From positions 1-64,000 of the forward strand of contig JAFQQF010000022.1 in NCBI GenBank assembly GCA_017411385.1: 64,000 nucleotides of DNA, written 5' to 3'. The translations under genes were made by a program, and so were the position numbers. The stretch comes from Ruminococcus sp. GTDB lineage: Bacteria > Bacillota > Clostridia > Oscillospirales > Acutalibacteraceae. The notes under the pieces are model-generated. The model did not search any database. It saw only the letters and a list, made by a program, of their open reading frames with translations, and had not been told where the DNA came from. This document shows, in pieces, positions 35,167-46,743 of this stretch (its first letter is position 1; each line of letters begins with the position of its first letter).

Positions 35167-37449
35167 TTAAAGACTACCTAAATAATTCTGAATCGCAGTA
35201 ACATCTTTAATATTAACAACTCCATCTCTATTATAATCTGCCAGATAAAATTGCATATTATTAAGTTCTTCAAATTCACCAAGATGCTTCTGTATTGCTG
35301 TTGCATCATTAATTGTTATATTTCCATCCAGAGTTGTATCTCCTCTACGGTAGTTAATATCTTCAAGCACCCACATTCTATATGTGTTTATCACAGGAGC
35401 AGTTGTAGAACGAATAAATATACCTGTTGAAGAAGTGTAAGACAAGATGTTATTACCGCCTCCGCTTGTTGATGTAAATATATGTGCATCAGGTTCAAGG
35501 GTTGTATCCGATTCCCATGATTTTAATGAGAGGTTAAGGTCACTTGTTCCTAATACTGCTTTGTAGTATGGATTTGTTCCAACCTGTGCACCAAAATTGA
35601 GTTTTTCGCCAACACTTCCGTAGGCTGGCAAGATCTCGTAATCTCCTTGTGTACCTTTCAGAACCCACATCTGAGGCTGTCTGCCTACAGAGGTTGATGC
35701 AAAATACTGCAGGGTAGTTTCATCGGTAGCTGTATCATGAGTAAGATATTTATCTGTTAGATAGTTTCGGATGTAATAGATGCCTTCATCAGTTGGAGGT
35801 TCCATAACCATCTCATCTAAACTATATGCATATCCATATCTGACTGTTCCTGTATAACTGGTGGTAGCCTTATTTATTTTTATCTCATAATCCCAATTTG
35901 TATTATTTACATTAAAATATGCCATTTCAGTTGAGCTGTGTTCCAAATTGGATGAACCAACCTGTGTTCCGTTTCTAAACACAGAAAGATTCAGGTTAAC
36001 CGCTGTTCCTGCTTGTAACGTACTGGTAGTATGATTGGGATCTGTCAATGCGTTGCCTTGTTTATCAACGAAAGTTCCTTCTCTCAACCATGTTAAGCTG
36101 ACATTCATATTAGAAGCTCCGTAGCTGGGCATTACAAATCTTCTTACGGTTTGAGTGTTAGTCCCTTTGATTCGACCTACACCATATGTTCCGTTACATA
36201 CTATGCTTGCCATGGTCCAGAAATCGGGAGCTCCTGCACCCTGACGTTCGGTAATACCCTGATACATTGTTTCATAAACCTCATCATTAGTGGCAGGTAA
36301 AACCTTGCGGTGGCAAGATGCCAAAACAATAGCTTTTATAGCTTGGGGATACGTAGATATCGAGGGTTTCAATTGTATCAACAAAGCAACAAGACCAGTC
36401 AAAACCGGAGCTGACGAACTTGTACCTCCACTCAGTATAGATTTTGTAACAATAACATCAGGTTTTTCTACTCCCGATGAGGCTTCATTTCCGTTACTAT
36501 TTATATACATATTGTCTTTCCATAATATATCATCTTCTAAGTCAACAGTTCCTCCGTCACCAAACGCACCAACACCAATTACATTATGTCCCATTGCAGG
36601 TGATAACACTCTAAAGTAAGTCGTATTAGGATAATTTCCAACAGAAGCGATTACTGTTACATTATGCTTTGATACTATGTGATCGACCCATCGGTCCTTG
36701 GCACTATATGAGAAAACACTGTCTGATTCATTACCGGCAAATAACCAGCCAAAGCTTACATTGATTAAACTTACACCAGCAGTAACTAAGGCTTCTATAT
36801 CTGCATAATCAACATCTGCACAGTATAATTCCGCATCAGGTGCGAATCCATTTTGTTTACCAACAATAATTCGTATTGAATTAGTGGCGTGGTCATAAGG
36901 CCAAGCTCCACCAACGTTATGAATTTTATCATATTGCAGTTCGTCACAAGAAGGTAAAGGATAACCCCCTGTTTCAAACAGTCCGATTTTTACACCTTCA
37001 CCAGTTAACACATACTTTTCTGAAACTTTATTCACCCCCATATGCTCCTTTATGGTATCAATTTCAGCACATAGTTGTTCTGTTGGTTCTGTATGTAACA
37101 AAAGAGTTTCAACACAATCATTATGACTTAACCTTTCCACCTCATGTTTTGTAAACTCTGCTAAAATCATAGGTGCGTACTGGCTTTGGAAGGTAATGTC
37201 TTCTGATTTGATGTCAATGTCCTTAATCAGCTTTGCTGATTTTTCATTGTACTTTTCTCGTGAAAACTCACGACGTGTCATTATGTACTCGTCGGTGCGT
37301 TCTCTTTCAAGTTTTCTCAGGCTTTCTGTACGTTTGAGATATGCCTGCATTTCATCCGCAGCACCTGCTTCTTCTTTTTCAAGAGAAGCAAGGAGCTCGG
37401 TTGAGGGCATCTCGTAGGCAACTGCCACATCATCCCGAGTAAAGCCCAC
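35167..37449 (-). CDS. Subtilase (peptidase S8) with C-terminal dockerin; N-terminus lost by frameshift
   Basis: The intact frame covers 760 residues. The S8 domain (about residues 150-420) has the Ser motif GGTSSSAP (Ser344) and a His187 in DHATNS, but the Asp position reads VKIGLFETGG with Glu159. A region with repeated W- and Q-containing blocks near residues 560-700 suggests a ricin-like lectin domain. The end is a two-part dockerin (RGDTTLDGNITINDATAIQK and ADYNRDGVVNIKDVTAIQN). The frame can be read back to about 37485 without a start codon; the signal peptide is in another frame at 37470-37688. As sequenced, the protein would not be exported. A base-calling error would restore it. Confidence 0.8.
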   Translation of the reverse strand: MGFTRDDVAVAYEMPSTELLASLEKEEAGAADEMQAYLKRTESLRKLERERTDEYIMTRREFSREKYNEKSAKLIKDIDIKSEDITFQSQYAPMILAEFTKHEVERLSHNDCVETLLLHTEPTEQLCAEIDTIKEHMGVNKVSEKYVLTGEGVKIGLFETGGYPLPSCDELQYDKIHNVGGAWPYDHATNSIRIIVGKQNGFAPDAELYCADVDYADIEALVTAGVSLINVSFGWLFAGNESDSVFSYSAKDRWVDHIVSKHNVTVIASVGNYPNTTYFRVLSPAMGHNVIGVGAFGDGGTVDLEDDILWKDNMYINSNGNEASSGVEKPDVIVTKSILSGGTSSSAPVLTGLVALLIQLKPSISTYPQAIKAIVLASCHRKVLPATNDEVYETMYQGITERQGAGAPDFWTMASIVCNGTYGVGRIKGTNTQTVRRFVMPSYGASNMNVSLTWLREGTFVDKQGNALTDPNHTTSTLQAGTAVNLNLSVFRNGTQVGSSNLEHSSTEMAYFNVNNTNWDYEIKINKATTSYTGTVRYGYAYSLDEMVMEPPTDEGIYYIRNYLTDKYLTHDTATDETTLQYFASTSVGRQPQMWVLKGTQGDYEILPAYGSVGEKLNFGAQVGTNPYYKAVLGTSDLNLSLKSWESDTTLEPDAHIFTSTSGGGNNILSYTSSTGIFIRSTTAPVINTYRMWVLEDINYRRGDTTLDGNITINDATAIQKHLGEFEELNNMQFYLADYNRDGVVNIKDVTAIQNYLGSL

Positions 37450-37469
37450 CTTCTGAGCGGTAAGCTTAT

Positions 37470-37688
37470 CTATATTATCTTGGCTACATCAGAGTACCAG
37501 ATAGCTACGGGGATTTTCTCGTTGTGAGAAGCTTCTGCCATTTTCTCTCTGAGTACAGAGTCTATTTTATTTTGGTTTGAAGTTGTAACAGTATCAAGGG
37601 CACCGATGGGTATGGAAACCGACAGGGCTACTAACAGCACAGCCATCAGTACAGATGTGACTGCACACAAGGTTTTTGTACGTTTCAT
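37470..37688 (-). pseudogene. Signal peptide and propeptide start of the subtilase, frameshifted
   Basis: 72 residues beginning MKRTKTLCAV with a strong signal peptide, then IDSVLREKMAEAS and KIPVAIWYSDVA before a premature stop. A one-base shift within SDVA (around 37480) would join it to DNIDKLTAQKVGFTRDD of the downstream frame, giving a normal preproprotein of about 838 residues. The ATG follows GGAGG. Confidence 0.8.
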
Positions 37689-37824
37689 AAATGTTACCTC
37701 CAGTATTTAATTCAATAAAACTTGAAAAATCTTCGAGGGTATTTGAGCAGTACATCGGTTTCACATCCTTTGCAAATATTTGCGCACAAAGTATATCTTT
37801 GAGTTCAATACTTTGTCCACTGTA

Positions 37825-37854
37825 ATTATATCACAGAGATATAATTCAGGTCAA
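37825..37854 (-). promoter_or_regulatory. Promoter of the subtilase/dockerin operon
   Basis: On the minus strand TTGACC, 18 bases, TATAAT, about 137 bases before the subtilase start codon. Confidence 0.7.
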
Positions 37855-37935
37855 CAAATTATTGTGTCCCTTGCCAGATTTTGTCTTGTTGCACAATGGG
37901 GCACACTTTCTTTATTGCAGTTTAACGAAACAAAA
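37851..37935 (-). promoter_or_regulatory. Conserved 85-bp block upstream of dockerin promoters (copy 1)
   Basis: Aligns without gaps to 46740-46824. The most conserved part is TGCAGTTTAACGAAACAAAA; further shared blocks are TCAACAAATT, CTTGCCA and GCACAA. In both places it lies directly upstream of the -35 box of a dockerin-protein unit. Candidate activator or UP element. Confidence 0.6.
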
Positions 37936-37970
37936 CAGGCTGTGTGACTTGTAAAAATCACACAGCCTGT
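37935..37970 (-). terminator. Terminator of rpoB-rpoC
   Basis: ACAGGCTGTGTGA and TCACACAGCCTGT, then TTTTGTTT on the minus strand. Confidence 0.9.
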
Positions 37971-37988
37971 GGCTTTATTCAGAGTATA

Positions 37989-40900
37989 TTATTCCTCTTC
38001 GAATGCCTGAGGTGCCTGAGGAATGAAGTTTTCCTCCAGCTCAACGTTAGTATAACGGCGCATACCTGTACCTGCGGGTACCAGCTTACCGATGATAACG
38101 TTTTCCTTAAGACCGATGAGGGGGTCAACCTTACCCTTGATAGCAGCATCGGTGAGAACTCTTGTTGTTTCCTGGAAGGAAGCTGCAGACAGGAAGCTGT
38201 CTGTTGCAAGAGAAGCCTTGGTGATACCGAGGAGGAGCTGAGTCCACTCAGCCTCCTTGAGGCCTTCCTCGCCTGCTTCGATACGCTTGCAAATCTGCTT
38301 GTTAGCATAGAGAACTTCGCTCTTGTCGTACATCTGACCGCCGAGGAACTCGGTTGAACCGGGCTCGTCAACGCGAACTTTACGCATCATCTGACGAACG
38401 ATAACCTCAATGTGCTTATCGTTGATATCAACACCCTGCAGACGGTAGGTGCTCTGTACCTCGCTGATGAGGTAATCCTGAACTGCCTGTGCACCGAGGA
38501 TTGCAAGAATATCGTGGGGATTAACAGCACCGTCGGTAATCTTGTCACCAGCCTTGATAACGTCGCCCTCCTGAACCTTAACGCGGAAGCCGAAGGGAAT
38601 CAGGTACTGCTTCTCGTCACCTGTTTCTTTATTGAATACAACAGCGTGACGGTTGTTCTTGATTGTATCAAAGCGAACCTCACCGTCAATCTCACTGATA
38701 ATAGCAAGACTCTTGGGCTTTCTGCTTTCGAAGAGTTCTTCAACACGGGGAAGACCCTGTGTGATATCTTCTGCGGAAGCAACACCGCCGGTATGGAAGG
38801 TTCTCATTGTAAGCTGTGTACCGGGCTCACCGATGGACTGTGCGGCAATGATACCAACAGCCTCACCGACTGTTACAGGCTGACCGTTTGCAAGGTTAGC
38901 ACCGTAGCACTTGCGGCAAACACCATGCTTTGCGTGGCAGCCGAGTACAGAGCGGATTGTAATCTTCTTGGTGCCTGAATTACAGATAACGTCTGCATCA
39001 GCGGCATCCATAAGCTTATCCTTGGAAACAAGAACGTTGCCCTCAGCATCCTTGAAGTCTTCAACAAGGTATCTGCCGATAAGACGCTCATGCATCTCTT
39101 CGATAACGTGCTTACCTGACATAATATCGAAGATTTCTAAGCCTTCTGTGGTGTGGCAATCATCCTCGCGGATAATAACCTCCTGAGAAACATCAACAAG
39201 ACGACGTGTAAGGTAACCTGAGTCAGCAGTACGAAGCGCTGTATCAGCAAGACCCTTACGAGCACCACGGGAGGAAATGAAGTATTCCAGAATATTCAGA
39301 CCTTCACGGTAGTTAGCACGAATGGGAATTTCGATAGTTTTACCTGATGTATTTGCAATCAGACCACGCATACCTGCAAGCTGACGAATCTGGCTCATAG
39401 AGCCTCGAGCACCTGAGTCTGCCATCATAAAGATGGGGTTGTAACGGTCAAGACCGCCCTGAAGTGCAGCGGTAACATCGTTAGTAGCCTTTTCCCAGAT
39501 TTTGAGGACTTCGTTGTATCTGTCCTCTTCTGAGCGAAGACCCATCATAAACTCGTCACGAACTGCGTCAACATCCTGCTCTGCCTGTGCGAGGATTGCT
39601 TTCTTCTCCTGAGGAATAATAGCATCGCAAACAGCAACGGTGATAGCACCGCGAGTAGAGTATTTGTAGCCCTGAGCCTTAACATCGTCAAGAACCTGAG
39701 CTGTAACCTCTGCACCGTGAACACGGATACAAGCATCGATAATCTTACCAAGCTGCTTTTTGCCAACGAGGAAGTCAATCTCGTACTTGAAGTAATTTTC
39801 GGGCTTGGTTCTGTCAACAAAGCCCAAGTCCTGAGGAATGGGACCGTTGAAGATAATCTTACCCATTGTTGTGTCAACAAGTGCAGACTTCTCTACACCA
39901 TCAACAACAGCGGTTCTGCGAACCTTAATCTTGGAATGAAGCTTGATAACACCTGTGGAGTAAGCCATCATTGCCTCGTCGGTATCTCTGAACACCTTAC
40001 CCTCGCCGGGCTCGCCATCCTTATCGAGAGTCAGATAGTATGAACCCAGAACCATATCCTGAGTAGGAACAACTACGGGGTGGCCGTCAGAGGGCTTCAA
40101 AAGGTTGCCTGCAGCAAGCATAAGGAATCTTGCCTCAGCCTGTGCCTCTGCAGAAAGAGGTACGTGAACAGCCATCTGGTCGCCGTCGAAGTCAGCGTTG
40201 TAAGCTGTACATACAAGGGGATGGAGCTTCAAAGCTCTACCCTCAACAAGTACAGGCTCGAATGCCTGAATACCAAGACGGTGAAGTGTTGGAGCACGGT
40301 TGAGGAGAACAGGGTGGCCCTTGATTACAACCTCCAGTGCATCCCAAACCTCGGGCTTTGCACGTTCAACAGCCTTTCTGGCTGCCTTAATATTCTGAGC
40401 AGCCTTAGTTTCAACAAGACGCTTCATAACGAAGGGCTTGAAGAGCTCCAGAGCCATCTCCTTGGGAAGACCGCACTGGTACATCTTCAGCTCAGGACCA
40501 ACAACGATAACGGAACGGCCTGAGTAGTCAACACGCTTACCGAGAAGGTTCTGTCTGAAACGGCCCTGCTTACCCTTGAGCATATCGGAAAGGGACTTGA
40601 AGGGGCGGTTGTTGGGACCTGTTACAGGTCTGCCGCGTCTGCCGTTGTCAATGAGAGCATCAACTGCTTCCTGAAGCATACGCTTCTCGTTGCGGATGAT
40701 AATCTCGGGAGCCTCAAGCTCCTGAAGTCTTCTCAGACGATTGTTTCTGTTAATAACTCTACGATACAAATCATTCAGGTCGGAGGTAGCAAAACGACCG
40801 CCGTCAAGCTGTACCATAGGACGGATATCGGGAGGAATTACGGGAATAACTTCCATAATCATCCACTCGGGACGGTTACCGGACATACGGAAGCTCTCAA

Positions 40901-41558
40901 CAACCTCCAGACGCTTCTGAACTCTTACCTTCTTCTGACCGGAAGCATCCTCAAGCTGAGAACGAAGCTCAGCGGAAAGCTTGTCAAGGTCAATCTCTTC
41001 GAGGAGAGTCTTGATAGCCTCTGCACCCATCTGTGCAGTAAAGTCATTCTCGTATTTTTCCTTGAGCTCTGCATACTCTGTCTCTGTCAGGCAATCGTAT
41101 TTTTTCAGAAGCTCTCTGCCGTGGTTCTTGTAAAGTCCCTCACCGGGGTCAAGAACGATATAGTTAGCAAAGTAGAGTACCTTCTCCAGATTTCTGGGAG
41201 AGATGTCAAGCATCAGAGAAATTCTGGAAGGAATACCCTTAAAGTACCAGATGTGGGAAACAGGAGCAGCAAGCTCGATGTGACCCATTCTCTCACGTCT
41301 AACCTTTGCACGTGTAACCTCAACACCGCAACGGTCGCAGACCTTGCCCTTAAAGCGAACTCTCTTGTACTTTCCGCAATGACACTCCCAGTCCTTGGTA
41401 GGTCCGAAAATGCGCTCGCAGAACAGACCGTCACGCTCAGGCTTCAAGGTACGATAGTTAATAGTTTCGGGTTTGGTAACCTCACCGTGTGACCAAGCTC
41501 TAATTTGTTCAGGAGAGGCCAAGCCGATTTTTATTGAATCAAAAATATTGTTATCCAT
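37989..41558 (-). CDS. rpoC: RNA polymerase beta' subunit
   Basis: 1189 residues, normal for Clostridia. [20 protein letters not shown] is the N-terminal zinc site, [12 protein letters not shown] holds the three Asp of the active-site magnesium, and [16 protein letters not shown] is the trigger-loop region. No large lineage insertion is evident. It starts 20 bases after rpoB and is cotranscribed with it. Confidence 0.99.
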   Translation of the reverse strand: MDNNIFDSIKIGLASPEQIRAWSHGEVTKPETINYRTLKPERDGLFCERIFGPTKDWECHCGKYKRVRFKGKVCDRCGVEVTRAKVRRERMGHIELAAPVSHIWYFKGIPSRISLMLDISPRNLEKVLYFANYIVLDPGEGLYKNHGRELLKKYDCLTETEYAELKEKYENDFTAQMGAEAIKTLLEEIDLDKLSAELRSQLEDASGQKKVRVQKRLEVVESFRMSGNRPEWMIMEVIPVIPPDIRPMVQLDGGRFATSDLNDLYRRVINRNNRLRRLQELEAPEIIIRNEKRMLQEAVDALIDNGRRGRPVTGPNNRPFKSLSDMLKGKQGRFRQNLLGKRVDYSGRSVIVVGPELKMYQCGLPKEMALELFKPFVMKRLVETKAAQNIKAARKAVERAKPEVWDALEVVIKGHPVLLNRAPTLHRLGIQAFEPVLVEGRALKLHPLVCTAYNADFDGDQMAVHVPLSAEAQAEARFLMLAAGNLLKPSDGHPVVVPTQDMVLGSYYLTLDKDGEPGEGKVFRDTDEAMMAYSTGVIKLHSKIKVRRTAVVDGVEKSALVDTTMGKIIFNGPIPQDLGFVDRTKPENYFKYEIDFLVGKKQLGKIIDACIRVHGAEVTAQVLDDVKAQGYKYSTRGAITVAVCDAIIPQEKKAILAQAEQDVDAVRDEFMMGLRSEEDRYNEVLKIWEKATNDVTAALQGGLDRYNPIFMMADSGARGSMSQIRQLAGMRGLIANTSGKTIEIPIRANYREGLNILEYFISSRGARKGLADTALRTADSGYLTRRLVDVSQEVIIREDDCHTTEGLEIFDIMSGKHVIEEMHERLIGRYLVEDFKDAEGNVLVSKDKLMDAADADVICNSGTKKITIRSVLGCHAKHGVCRKCYGANLANGQPVTVGEAVGIIAAQSIGEPGTQLTMRTFHTGGVASAEDITQGLPRVEELFESRKPKSLAIISEIDGEVRFDTIKNNRHAVVFNKETGDEKQYLIPFGFRVKVQEGDVIKAGDKITDGAVNPHDILAILGAQAVQDYLISEVQSTYRLQGVDINDKHIEVIVRQMMRKVRVDEPGSTEFLGGQMYDKSEVLYANKQICKRIEAGEEGLKEAEWTQLLLGITKASLATDSFLSAASFQETTRVLTDAAIKGKVDPLIGLKENVIIGKLVPAGTGMRRYTNVELEENFIPQAPQAFEEE

Positions 41559-41578
41559 AAGTCAATTGCCCCTTCCTA

Positions 41579-44500
41579 TTAATATTCGTCACTGCCGTGG
41601 TCGTCGTATTCGCCCATATCTTCGATATCCTCATAGATTGAAGACTCAAAGAACTCGTTGCCCTCTTCGGAGTCCTCGTCAAGTCCGAAGCCGTCCATTG
41701 TGGTCATAACTTCGTCTTCCTGGAACTCTGTATCAGCAGGCACAACACCCATATCGTCATCCTCGTCGAACTTCTGCTTAAGGTCGATTTCATTGCCGTC
41801 GTGGTCAAGAACCTTAACATCAAGAGCAAGTGACTGAAGCTCTTTGATGAGAACCTTGAAGGATTCGGGGATACCGGGCATGGGAATGTTCTGACCCTTA
41901 ACGATTGCCTCGTAGGTCTTTACACGTCCTGTAACGTCGTCAGACTTAACGGTCAGAATCTCCTGGAGGGTGTATGCAGCACCATAAGCCTCCAGAGCCC
42001 AAACTTCCATTTCACCGAAACGCTGGCCGCCAAACTGAGCCTTACCGCCCAGAGGCTGCTGAGTAACCAGAGAGTAGGGACCTGTTGAACGAGCGTGAAT
42101 CTTATCGTCAACAAGATGATGGAGCTTGAGATAGTACATATATCCGACAGTAACGGGATTATCGAAGTAATCACCTGTTCTGCCGTCTTTAAGCCAAGTC
42201 TTGCACTCGGGAGTGATGCCGTGCTGACGTAAGCACTCACCAAAGTCAATACCTGTAATCTGTGAACGTTCGGGGAACTCACCACGGTCAGACTTCTCCT
42301 GCATTTCCTTGTATGCATCGAAGATGTCGCCTTCGTGTGCGCCGTCAAATACGGGAGTCATAACCTTGAAGCCCAGAGCCTTTGCAGCGTAGCCCAGGTG
42401 AACCTCAAGCACCTGACCGATGTTCATACGGGAAGGAACGCCCAGAGGATTGAGCACGATGTCAAGAGGAGTACCGTCGGGCAGGAAGGGCATATCCTCA
42501 ACAGGGAGAATTCTGGAAACAACACCCTTGTTACCGTGACGACCTGCCATCTTATCGCCGACGCTGATTTTTCTCTTCTGAGCAAGGTAGCAGCGAACAA
42601 CCTTGTTAACGCCGGGCTTAAGCTCATCACGGCTGTTTTCGCGTGTGAACACCTTAACGTCAACAACGATACCGCTTTCGCCGTGGGGAACTCTCAGAGA
42701 TGTATCTCTTACCTCACGTGCCTTCTCACCGAAGATTGCACGAAGGAGTCTTTCCTCAGCAGTAAGCTCGGTTTCACCCTTGGGTGTAACCTTACCTACG
42801 AGGATATCGTCAGCGTGAACCTCAGCACCGATGTGAATGATACCGTCTTCGTCAAGGTCTTTGAGCATATCCTCGCCTACATTGGGAATGTCGCGGGTGA
42901 TTTCCTCGGGACCGAGCTTGGTATCTCTTGCTTCAATTTCGTATTCTTCTATATGGATAGATGTGTAAACATCCTCACGAACAATCTTTTCGCTGATAAG
43001 AACAGCATCCTCGTAGTTATAACCTTCCCAAGTCATAAAGCCGATGAGTGCATTCTTACCGAGGGAGATTTCACCGTTCTTTGTAGCAGGACCGTCAGCA
43101 AGAACATCTCCTGCCTTTACTCTCTGTCCGCGGCTTACAACGGGAATCTGATTGATACAAGTACCCTGGTTTGAACGCAGGAACTTTATAACTTCATAAT
43201 CCTTGATTTTGCCATTGTCGTACTGAACACGGATGCGTCTTGCATCAGCACTCATAACAACGCCGTCGTCCTCAGCAAGGATACAAACACCTGAGTCTGT
43301 ACCTGCCTTGTACTCCATACCTGTGCCGACAATGGGGCTCTGTGTAACAAGGAGGGGAACTGCCTGACGCTGCATGTTAGAGCCCATCAGTGCTCGGTTT
43401 GCGTCATCGTTCTCAAGGAAGGGAATCATGGAAGTAGCAACTGACACAACCATTCTGGGAGAAACGTCCATATAGTCAAACTTGGAAGCATCCAAGTCAA
43501 CGAACTCGTCGCGGTGTCTGCCGACAACTCTGGAGTTGATGAAACGACCGTTCTCGTCAAGGGGTGTGTTAGCCTGTGCAACATAGAACTCGTCTTCCTG
43601 ATCAGCTGTCATATAAACAACTTCGTCTGTAACAACGCCTCTCTCCTTATCAATCTTTCTGAAAGAAGCCTCAATGAAGCCATATTCGTTGATTCTGGAG
43701 AAGGTTGCAAGATAGGAAATCAGACCGATGTTGGGACCTTCAGGAGTTTCGATAGGACACATTCTGCCGTAGTGGCTGTAGTGAACATCTCGAACCTCAA
43801 AGCCTGCTCTATCTCTGGAAAGACCGCCGGGACCCAGAGCAGAAAGACGTCTTTTGTGAGTAAGCTCTGCCAAGGGGTTGGTCTGGTCCATAAACTGAGA
43901 AAGAGGTGAGGAACCGAAGAATTCCTTAATTGCTGCAGTAACAGGACGGATGTTGATAAGAGTTGCAGGAGAAAGAGTTTCCAAATCCTGAGCCTGAAGT
44001 GTCATACGCTCACGGATAACTCTCTCAAGACGGCTAAAGCCGATTCTGAACTGGTTCTGAAGCAGCTCGCCTACACAACGGATACGTCTGTTACCCAGAT
44101 GGTCGATGTCATCTGTAACACCGATATGCTCTGCAAGGCAGTTCATATAGTTAACAGATGCAAATATATCGTCAATAGTAATGTGATTGGGAATAAGGTC
44201 TTCACGGCGGGCCTTGAGCATTTCCTTGAGCTCCTCGTCTGTGGAGCAAGCATCAAGAATTTCGCAAAGCACAGGGAAAGAAACCTTTTCGTTGATACCG
44301 CACTCTTCCTTTGCGTCGAAGCTTACATAGCAAGCGATATCAACCATATTGTTGGAGAGAATCTTAACAAGCTTACCGCCGTCAATGCTTACAATAACTT
44401 CCTTTACACCTGCGTTTTCAATCTCCATTGCCTTAGCTCTGGAAACTGTGTCGCCACGAAGTGCCAGAACCTCGCCTGTGCGGGGATTGATAACGTTATC

Positions 44501-45379
44501 AGCAAGCACCTGACCTGAGAGTCTGCCTGATACACCCAGCTTCTTGTTGTACTTGTAACGGCCAACGCGGGACATATCGTAACGTCTGGGGTCAAAGAAC
44601 AGGTTGTTCAGGTGAGTCTGAGCACTCTCAACTGTGGGAGGCTCGGAGGGACGGAGCTTTCTGTAAACTTCAATAAGACCTTCCTCGATGTTGGTGGTTG
44701 TGTCCTTCTCAAGGGTTGCCTTGATTCTGGTATCATCACCGAACACCTCAAGGATTTCGGAGTCTGAGCCCAGACCCAGAGCACGCAGGAAAGCGGTAAT
44801 GGGAAGCTTACGGTTTTTATCTATACGAACATAGAAAACGTCGTTTATATCGTTCTCATATTCAAGCCAAGCACCGCGGTTAGGAATAACGGTTGAGGAG
44901 AACATCTCCTTACCTGTTTTGTCGTGCTCCATCTTGAAATAAACACCGGGGCTACGAACAAGCTGAGAAACAATAACTCGCTCAGCGCCGTTGATAACAA
45001 AGGTACCGCTGTCTGTCATCAGGGGGAACTCACCCATGAAAACATTGGATTCTTTGATTTCGCCGGTTTCTTTGTTGAAGAGTCTGGCGGTAACACGAAG
45101 TGCTGCTGAGTAAGTTGCATCTCTCTCCTTACACTCGATTACACTGTAGTTGGGTTTGTCCACATCCAGTTTGTAATCAATGAAATCAAGAACGAGGTTG
45201 CCGGAATAATCGGTGATACCCGAAACATCCTTAAAGACCTCTCTGAGGCCTTCCTCAAGAAACCACTGGTAGGATTTCTTCTGCACCTCAATGAGATTGG
45301 GCATTCCGATGACTTCATCAATTTTAGAGAAGCTCAATCTCTCGGTTTCGCCAAGCTTTACTTGCTTAACATTCTCCAT
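41579..45379 (-). CDS. rpoB: RNA polymerase beta subunit
   Basis: 1266 residues from the ATG at 45379 ([17 protein letters not shown]), which follows AAGGAG; the frame is open for 37 codons further upstream but has no start site there. The rifampicin region [33 protein letters not shown] is wild-type in appearance, and [15 protein letters not shown] is intact. The acidic C-terminal tail is longer than in Bacillus. rplJ and rplL are not directly upstream, which is unusual for Firmicutes. Confidence 0.99.
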   Translation of the reverse strand: MENVKQVKLGETERLSFSKIDEVIGMPNLIEVQKKSYQWFLEEGLREVFKDVSGITDYSGNLVLDFIDYKLDVDKPNYSVIECKERDATYSAALRVTARLFNKETGEIKESNVFMGEFPLMTDSGTFVINGAERVIVSQLVRSPGVYFKMEHDKTGKEMFSSTVIPNRGAWLEYENDINDVFYVRIDKNRKLPITAFLRALGLGSDSEILEVFGDDTRIKATLEKDTTTNIEEGLIEVYRKLRPSEPPTVESAQTHLNNLFFDPRRYDMSRVGRYKYNKKLGVSGRLSGQVLADNVINPRTGEVLALRGDTVSRAKAMEIENAGVKEVIVSIDGGKLVKILSNNMVDIACYVSFDAKEECGINEKVSFPVLCEILDACSTDEELKEMLKARREDLIPNHITIDDIFASVNYMNCLAEHIGVTDDIDHLGNRRIRCVGELLQNQFRIGFSRLERVIRERMTLQAQDLETLSPATLINIRPVTAAIKEFFGSSPLSQFMDQTNPLAELTHKRRLSALGPGGLSRDRAGFEVRDVHYSHYGRMCPIETPEGPNIGLISYLATFSRINEYGFIEASFRKIDKERGVVTDEVVYMTADQEDEFYVAQANTPLDENGRFINSRVVGRHRDEFVDLDASKFDYMDVSPRMVVSVATSMIPFLENDDANRALMGSNMQRQAVPLLVTQSPIVGTGMEYKAGTDSGVCILAEDDGVVMSADARRIRVQYDNGKIKDYEVIKFLRSNQGTCINQIPVVSRGQRVKAGDVLADGPATKNGEISLGKNALIGFMTWEGYNYEDAVLISEKIVREDVYTSIHIEEYEIEARDTKLGPEEITRDIPNVGEDMLKDLDEDGIIHIGAEVHADDILVGKVTPKGETELTAEERLLRAIFGEKAREVRDTSLRVPHGESGIVVDVKVFTRENSRDELKPGVNKVVRCYLAQKRKISVGDKMAGRHGNKGVVSRILPVEDMPFLPDGTPLDIVLNPLGVPSRMNIGQVLEVHLGYAAKALGFKVMTPVFDGAHEGDIFDAYKEMQEKSDRGEFPERSQITGIDFGECLRQHGITPECKTWLKDGRTGDYFDNPVTVGYMYYLKLHHLVDDKIHARSTGPYSLVTQQPLGGKAQFGGQRFGEMEVWALEAYGAAYTLQEILTVKSDDVTGRVKTYEAIVKGQNIPMPGIPESFKVLIKELQSLALDVKVLDHDGNEIDLKQKFDEDDDMGVVPADTEFQEDEVMTTMDGFGLDEDSEEGNEFFESSIYEDIEDMGEYDDHGSDEY

Positions 45380-45660
45380 AGGCGTATCTCTCCTTCTGAA
45401 AATTCTGTGCCGAGGCACGCTGTGACCTTTCACAGAACAGGAAAAGCCAGCCTCCGCTAAACCAACACAAACCACAAGATTTGCAAACAAGCTGTATCAT
45501 CCACCCTGTATATTGGGGTGAAGTCCTACAAAAAGAAAGCAAAAAGCAAAAGAAAAAATTACCTCTTGACAATCCCTGCAGGATGTGATAAAGTTAGCGG
45601 ATTTGATTTTACCTGTTTTTTGCTCGGAGGGTATTACCCCCCATAATGGTACATCTTGAT
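45380..45660 (-). promoter_or_regulatory. Long rpoB leader (about 275 bases)
   Basis: No gene is supported between the promoter and rpoB. The leader holds a pyrimidine-rich tract (45531-45560 as read on the plus strand) and GC-rich segments that could fold. A regulatory role is inferred from length only. Confidence 0.4.
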
Positions 45661-45689
45661 ATTATAGAAGCTAAATGTCAATTTGTCAA
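45661..45689 (-). promoter_or_regulatory. Consensus sigma-A promoter of rpoB-rpoC
   Basis: On the minus strand TTGACA, 17 bases, TATAAT, a full consensus match. The following 200 bases up to the dockerin terminator hold nothing recognisable. Confidence 0.85.
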
Positions 45690-45895
45690 GAGAATTATGA
45701 AAGATTTTCTCAGAATTTTTCGCTTTTGTTTCCAAATAAGCATTATATCCTTCAAATCTGCTGAAAAATGAAAACTTTTTGCAAAGAGAACCAAACCTTC
45801 CCCACAGACAACCACAAACTTGAAAATCGCAACAAACACGCGGTGACGTTGACGATATTTACAAAGCAACAAAATAGAGGAATACTACCCAAAAA

Positions 45896-45922
45896 CAAAA
45901 AAGGGAGGGCATCTGCCCTCCC
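45896..45922 (-). terminator. Terminator of the single dockerin gene
   Basis: GGGAGGGCA-TC-TGCCCTCCC followed on the minus strand by TTTTTTGTTTTT. Near-copy of the one at 33331. Confidence 0.85.
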
Positions 45923-45936
45923 TAAAATTTTATCTA

Positions 45937-46617
45937 TTAGTATTCAAGCCCTGCAATGTACTTCTGAATCGCGGTGGCATCCTTTACATTACGCACCCCA
46001 TCACGGTTGAAATCGGAGATATACAGTGTTTTTTCTTCACTGTAAAGCTCTATTATATCTTCATTTGCAAACTCCTGAAGCTCTGCAATGCACTTCTGAA
46101 TATATGTGGCGTCTTTTACGGTGAGTGTTCTGTCTTTATCCATATCACCCAAAAGTATGCCTATTCCGCTTTCGGTAAACGCCTTTTCTATGCCGTCAAG
46201 TCCCATTTCCCATGCATCAACCAAATCATATATTTTACCCTCCGCCGGAATATACACTCCGTAGTTAAATACAAATGGGTCTGAGCCGCCGTCAATATAT
46301 AGCACGTAATTTCCAAAAATATTCATACTATCTTTTAAAATTCCTCTGCTGCCCGATATTTCAACCAGAACATAGTCGGGAGTTACCTCGTCACCTGTGG
46401 CGGTGCTGTCTTCAGAATAATACTCGTAGATTTCACCGTATACAAGGGTATCGGGAGAAAAAACAGTTTTAAAGGATAAAGCCACAACCTCGTCAATATA
46501 CTTGGTTTCGCCTACGTACTTGTAAACCTCCATCCCATCGGGCAAAGCAGACACAGATGTGACACACAAAGCAGAAAGCAAAAGTGTTGCGAGTAATAAA
46601 GCTAATATTTTCTTCAT
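45937..46617 (-). CDS. Secreted dockerin protein, unknown N-terminal domain (family member 3)
   Basis: 226 residues with a signal peptide (cut near VSALP). The unknown domain again shows YGEIYEYYSEDSTATGDE, TPDYVLV, FNYGVYIPAEGKIYDL and GIEKAFTESGIGILLGDMDK, clearly paralogous to the products at 33371 and 34437. Two dockerin modules end the protein (GDMDKDRTLTVKDATYIQKC and SDFNRDGVRNVKDATAIQKY). It stands alone upstream of rpoB with its own promoter and a terminator like that of the other unit. Confidence 0.85.
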   Translation of the reverse strand: MKKILALLLATLLLSALCVTSVSALPDGMEVYKYVGETKYIDEVVALSFKTVFSPDTLVYGEIYEYYSEDSTATGDEVTPDYVLVEISGSRGILKDSMNIFGNYVLYIDGGSDPFVFNYGVYIPAEGKIYDLVDAWEMGLDGIEKAFTESGIGILLGDMDKDRTLTVKDATYIQKCIAELQEFANEDIIELYSEEKTLYISDFNRDGVRNVKDATAIQKYIAGLEY

Positions 46618-46714
46618 AACAAAACCTCCTTTGGATCATTTCACTACTTAGACGAAAAAAAGTTAAAAACCTCACACTAAAAACCTAAAAAATCTTAGGC
46701 TTCTCTTCAACTTT

Positions 46715-46743
46715 ATTCTAACACTTCCGACTTTGCGTATCAA
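46715..46743 (-). promoter_or_regulatory. Promoter of the single dockerin gene
   Basis: On the minus strand TTGATA, 17 bases, TAGAAT, about 98 bases ahead of the start codon. Confidence 0.65.

Noticed and set aside
42335..43174. 279-codon plus-strand frame opposite rpoB
   Set aside because: Antisense shadow of rpoB; no motif and no start site. The same applies to the other long antisense frames over rpoB, rpoC, gatB and tuf.
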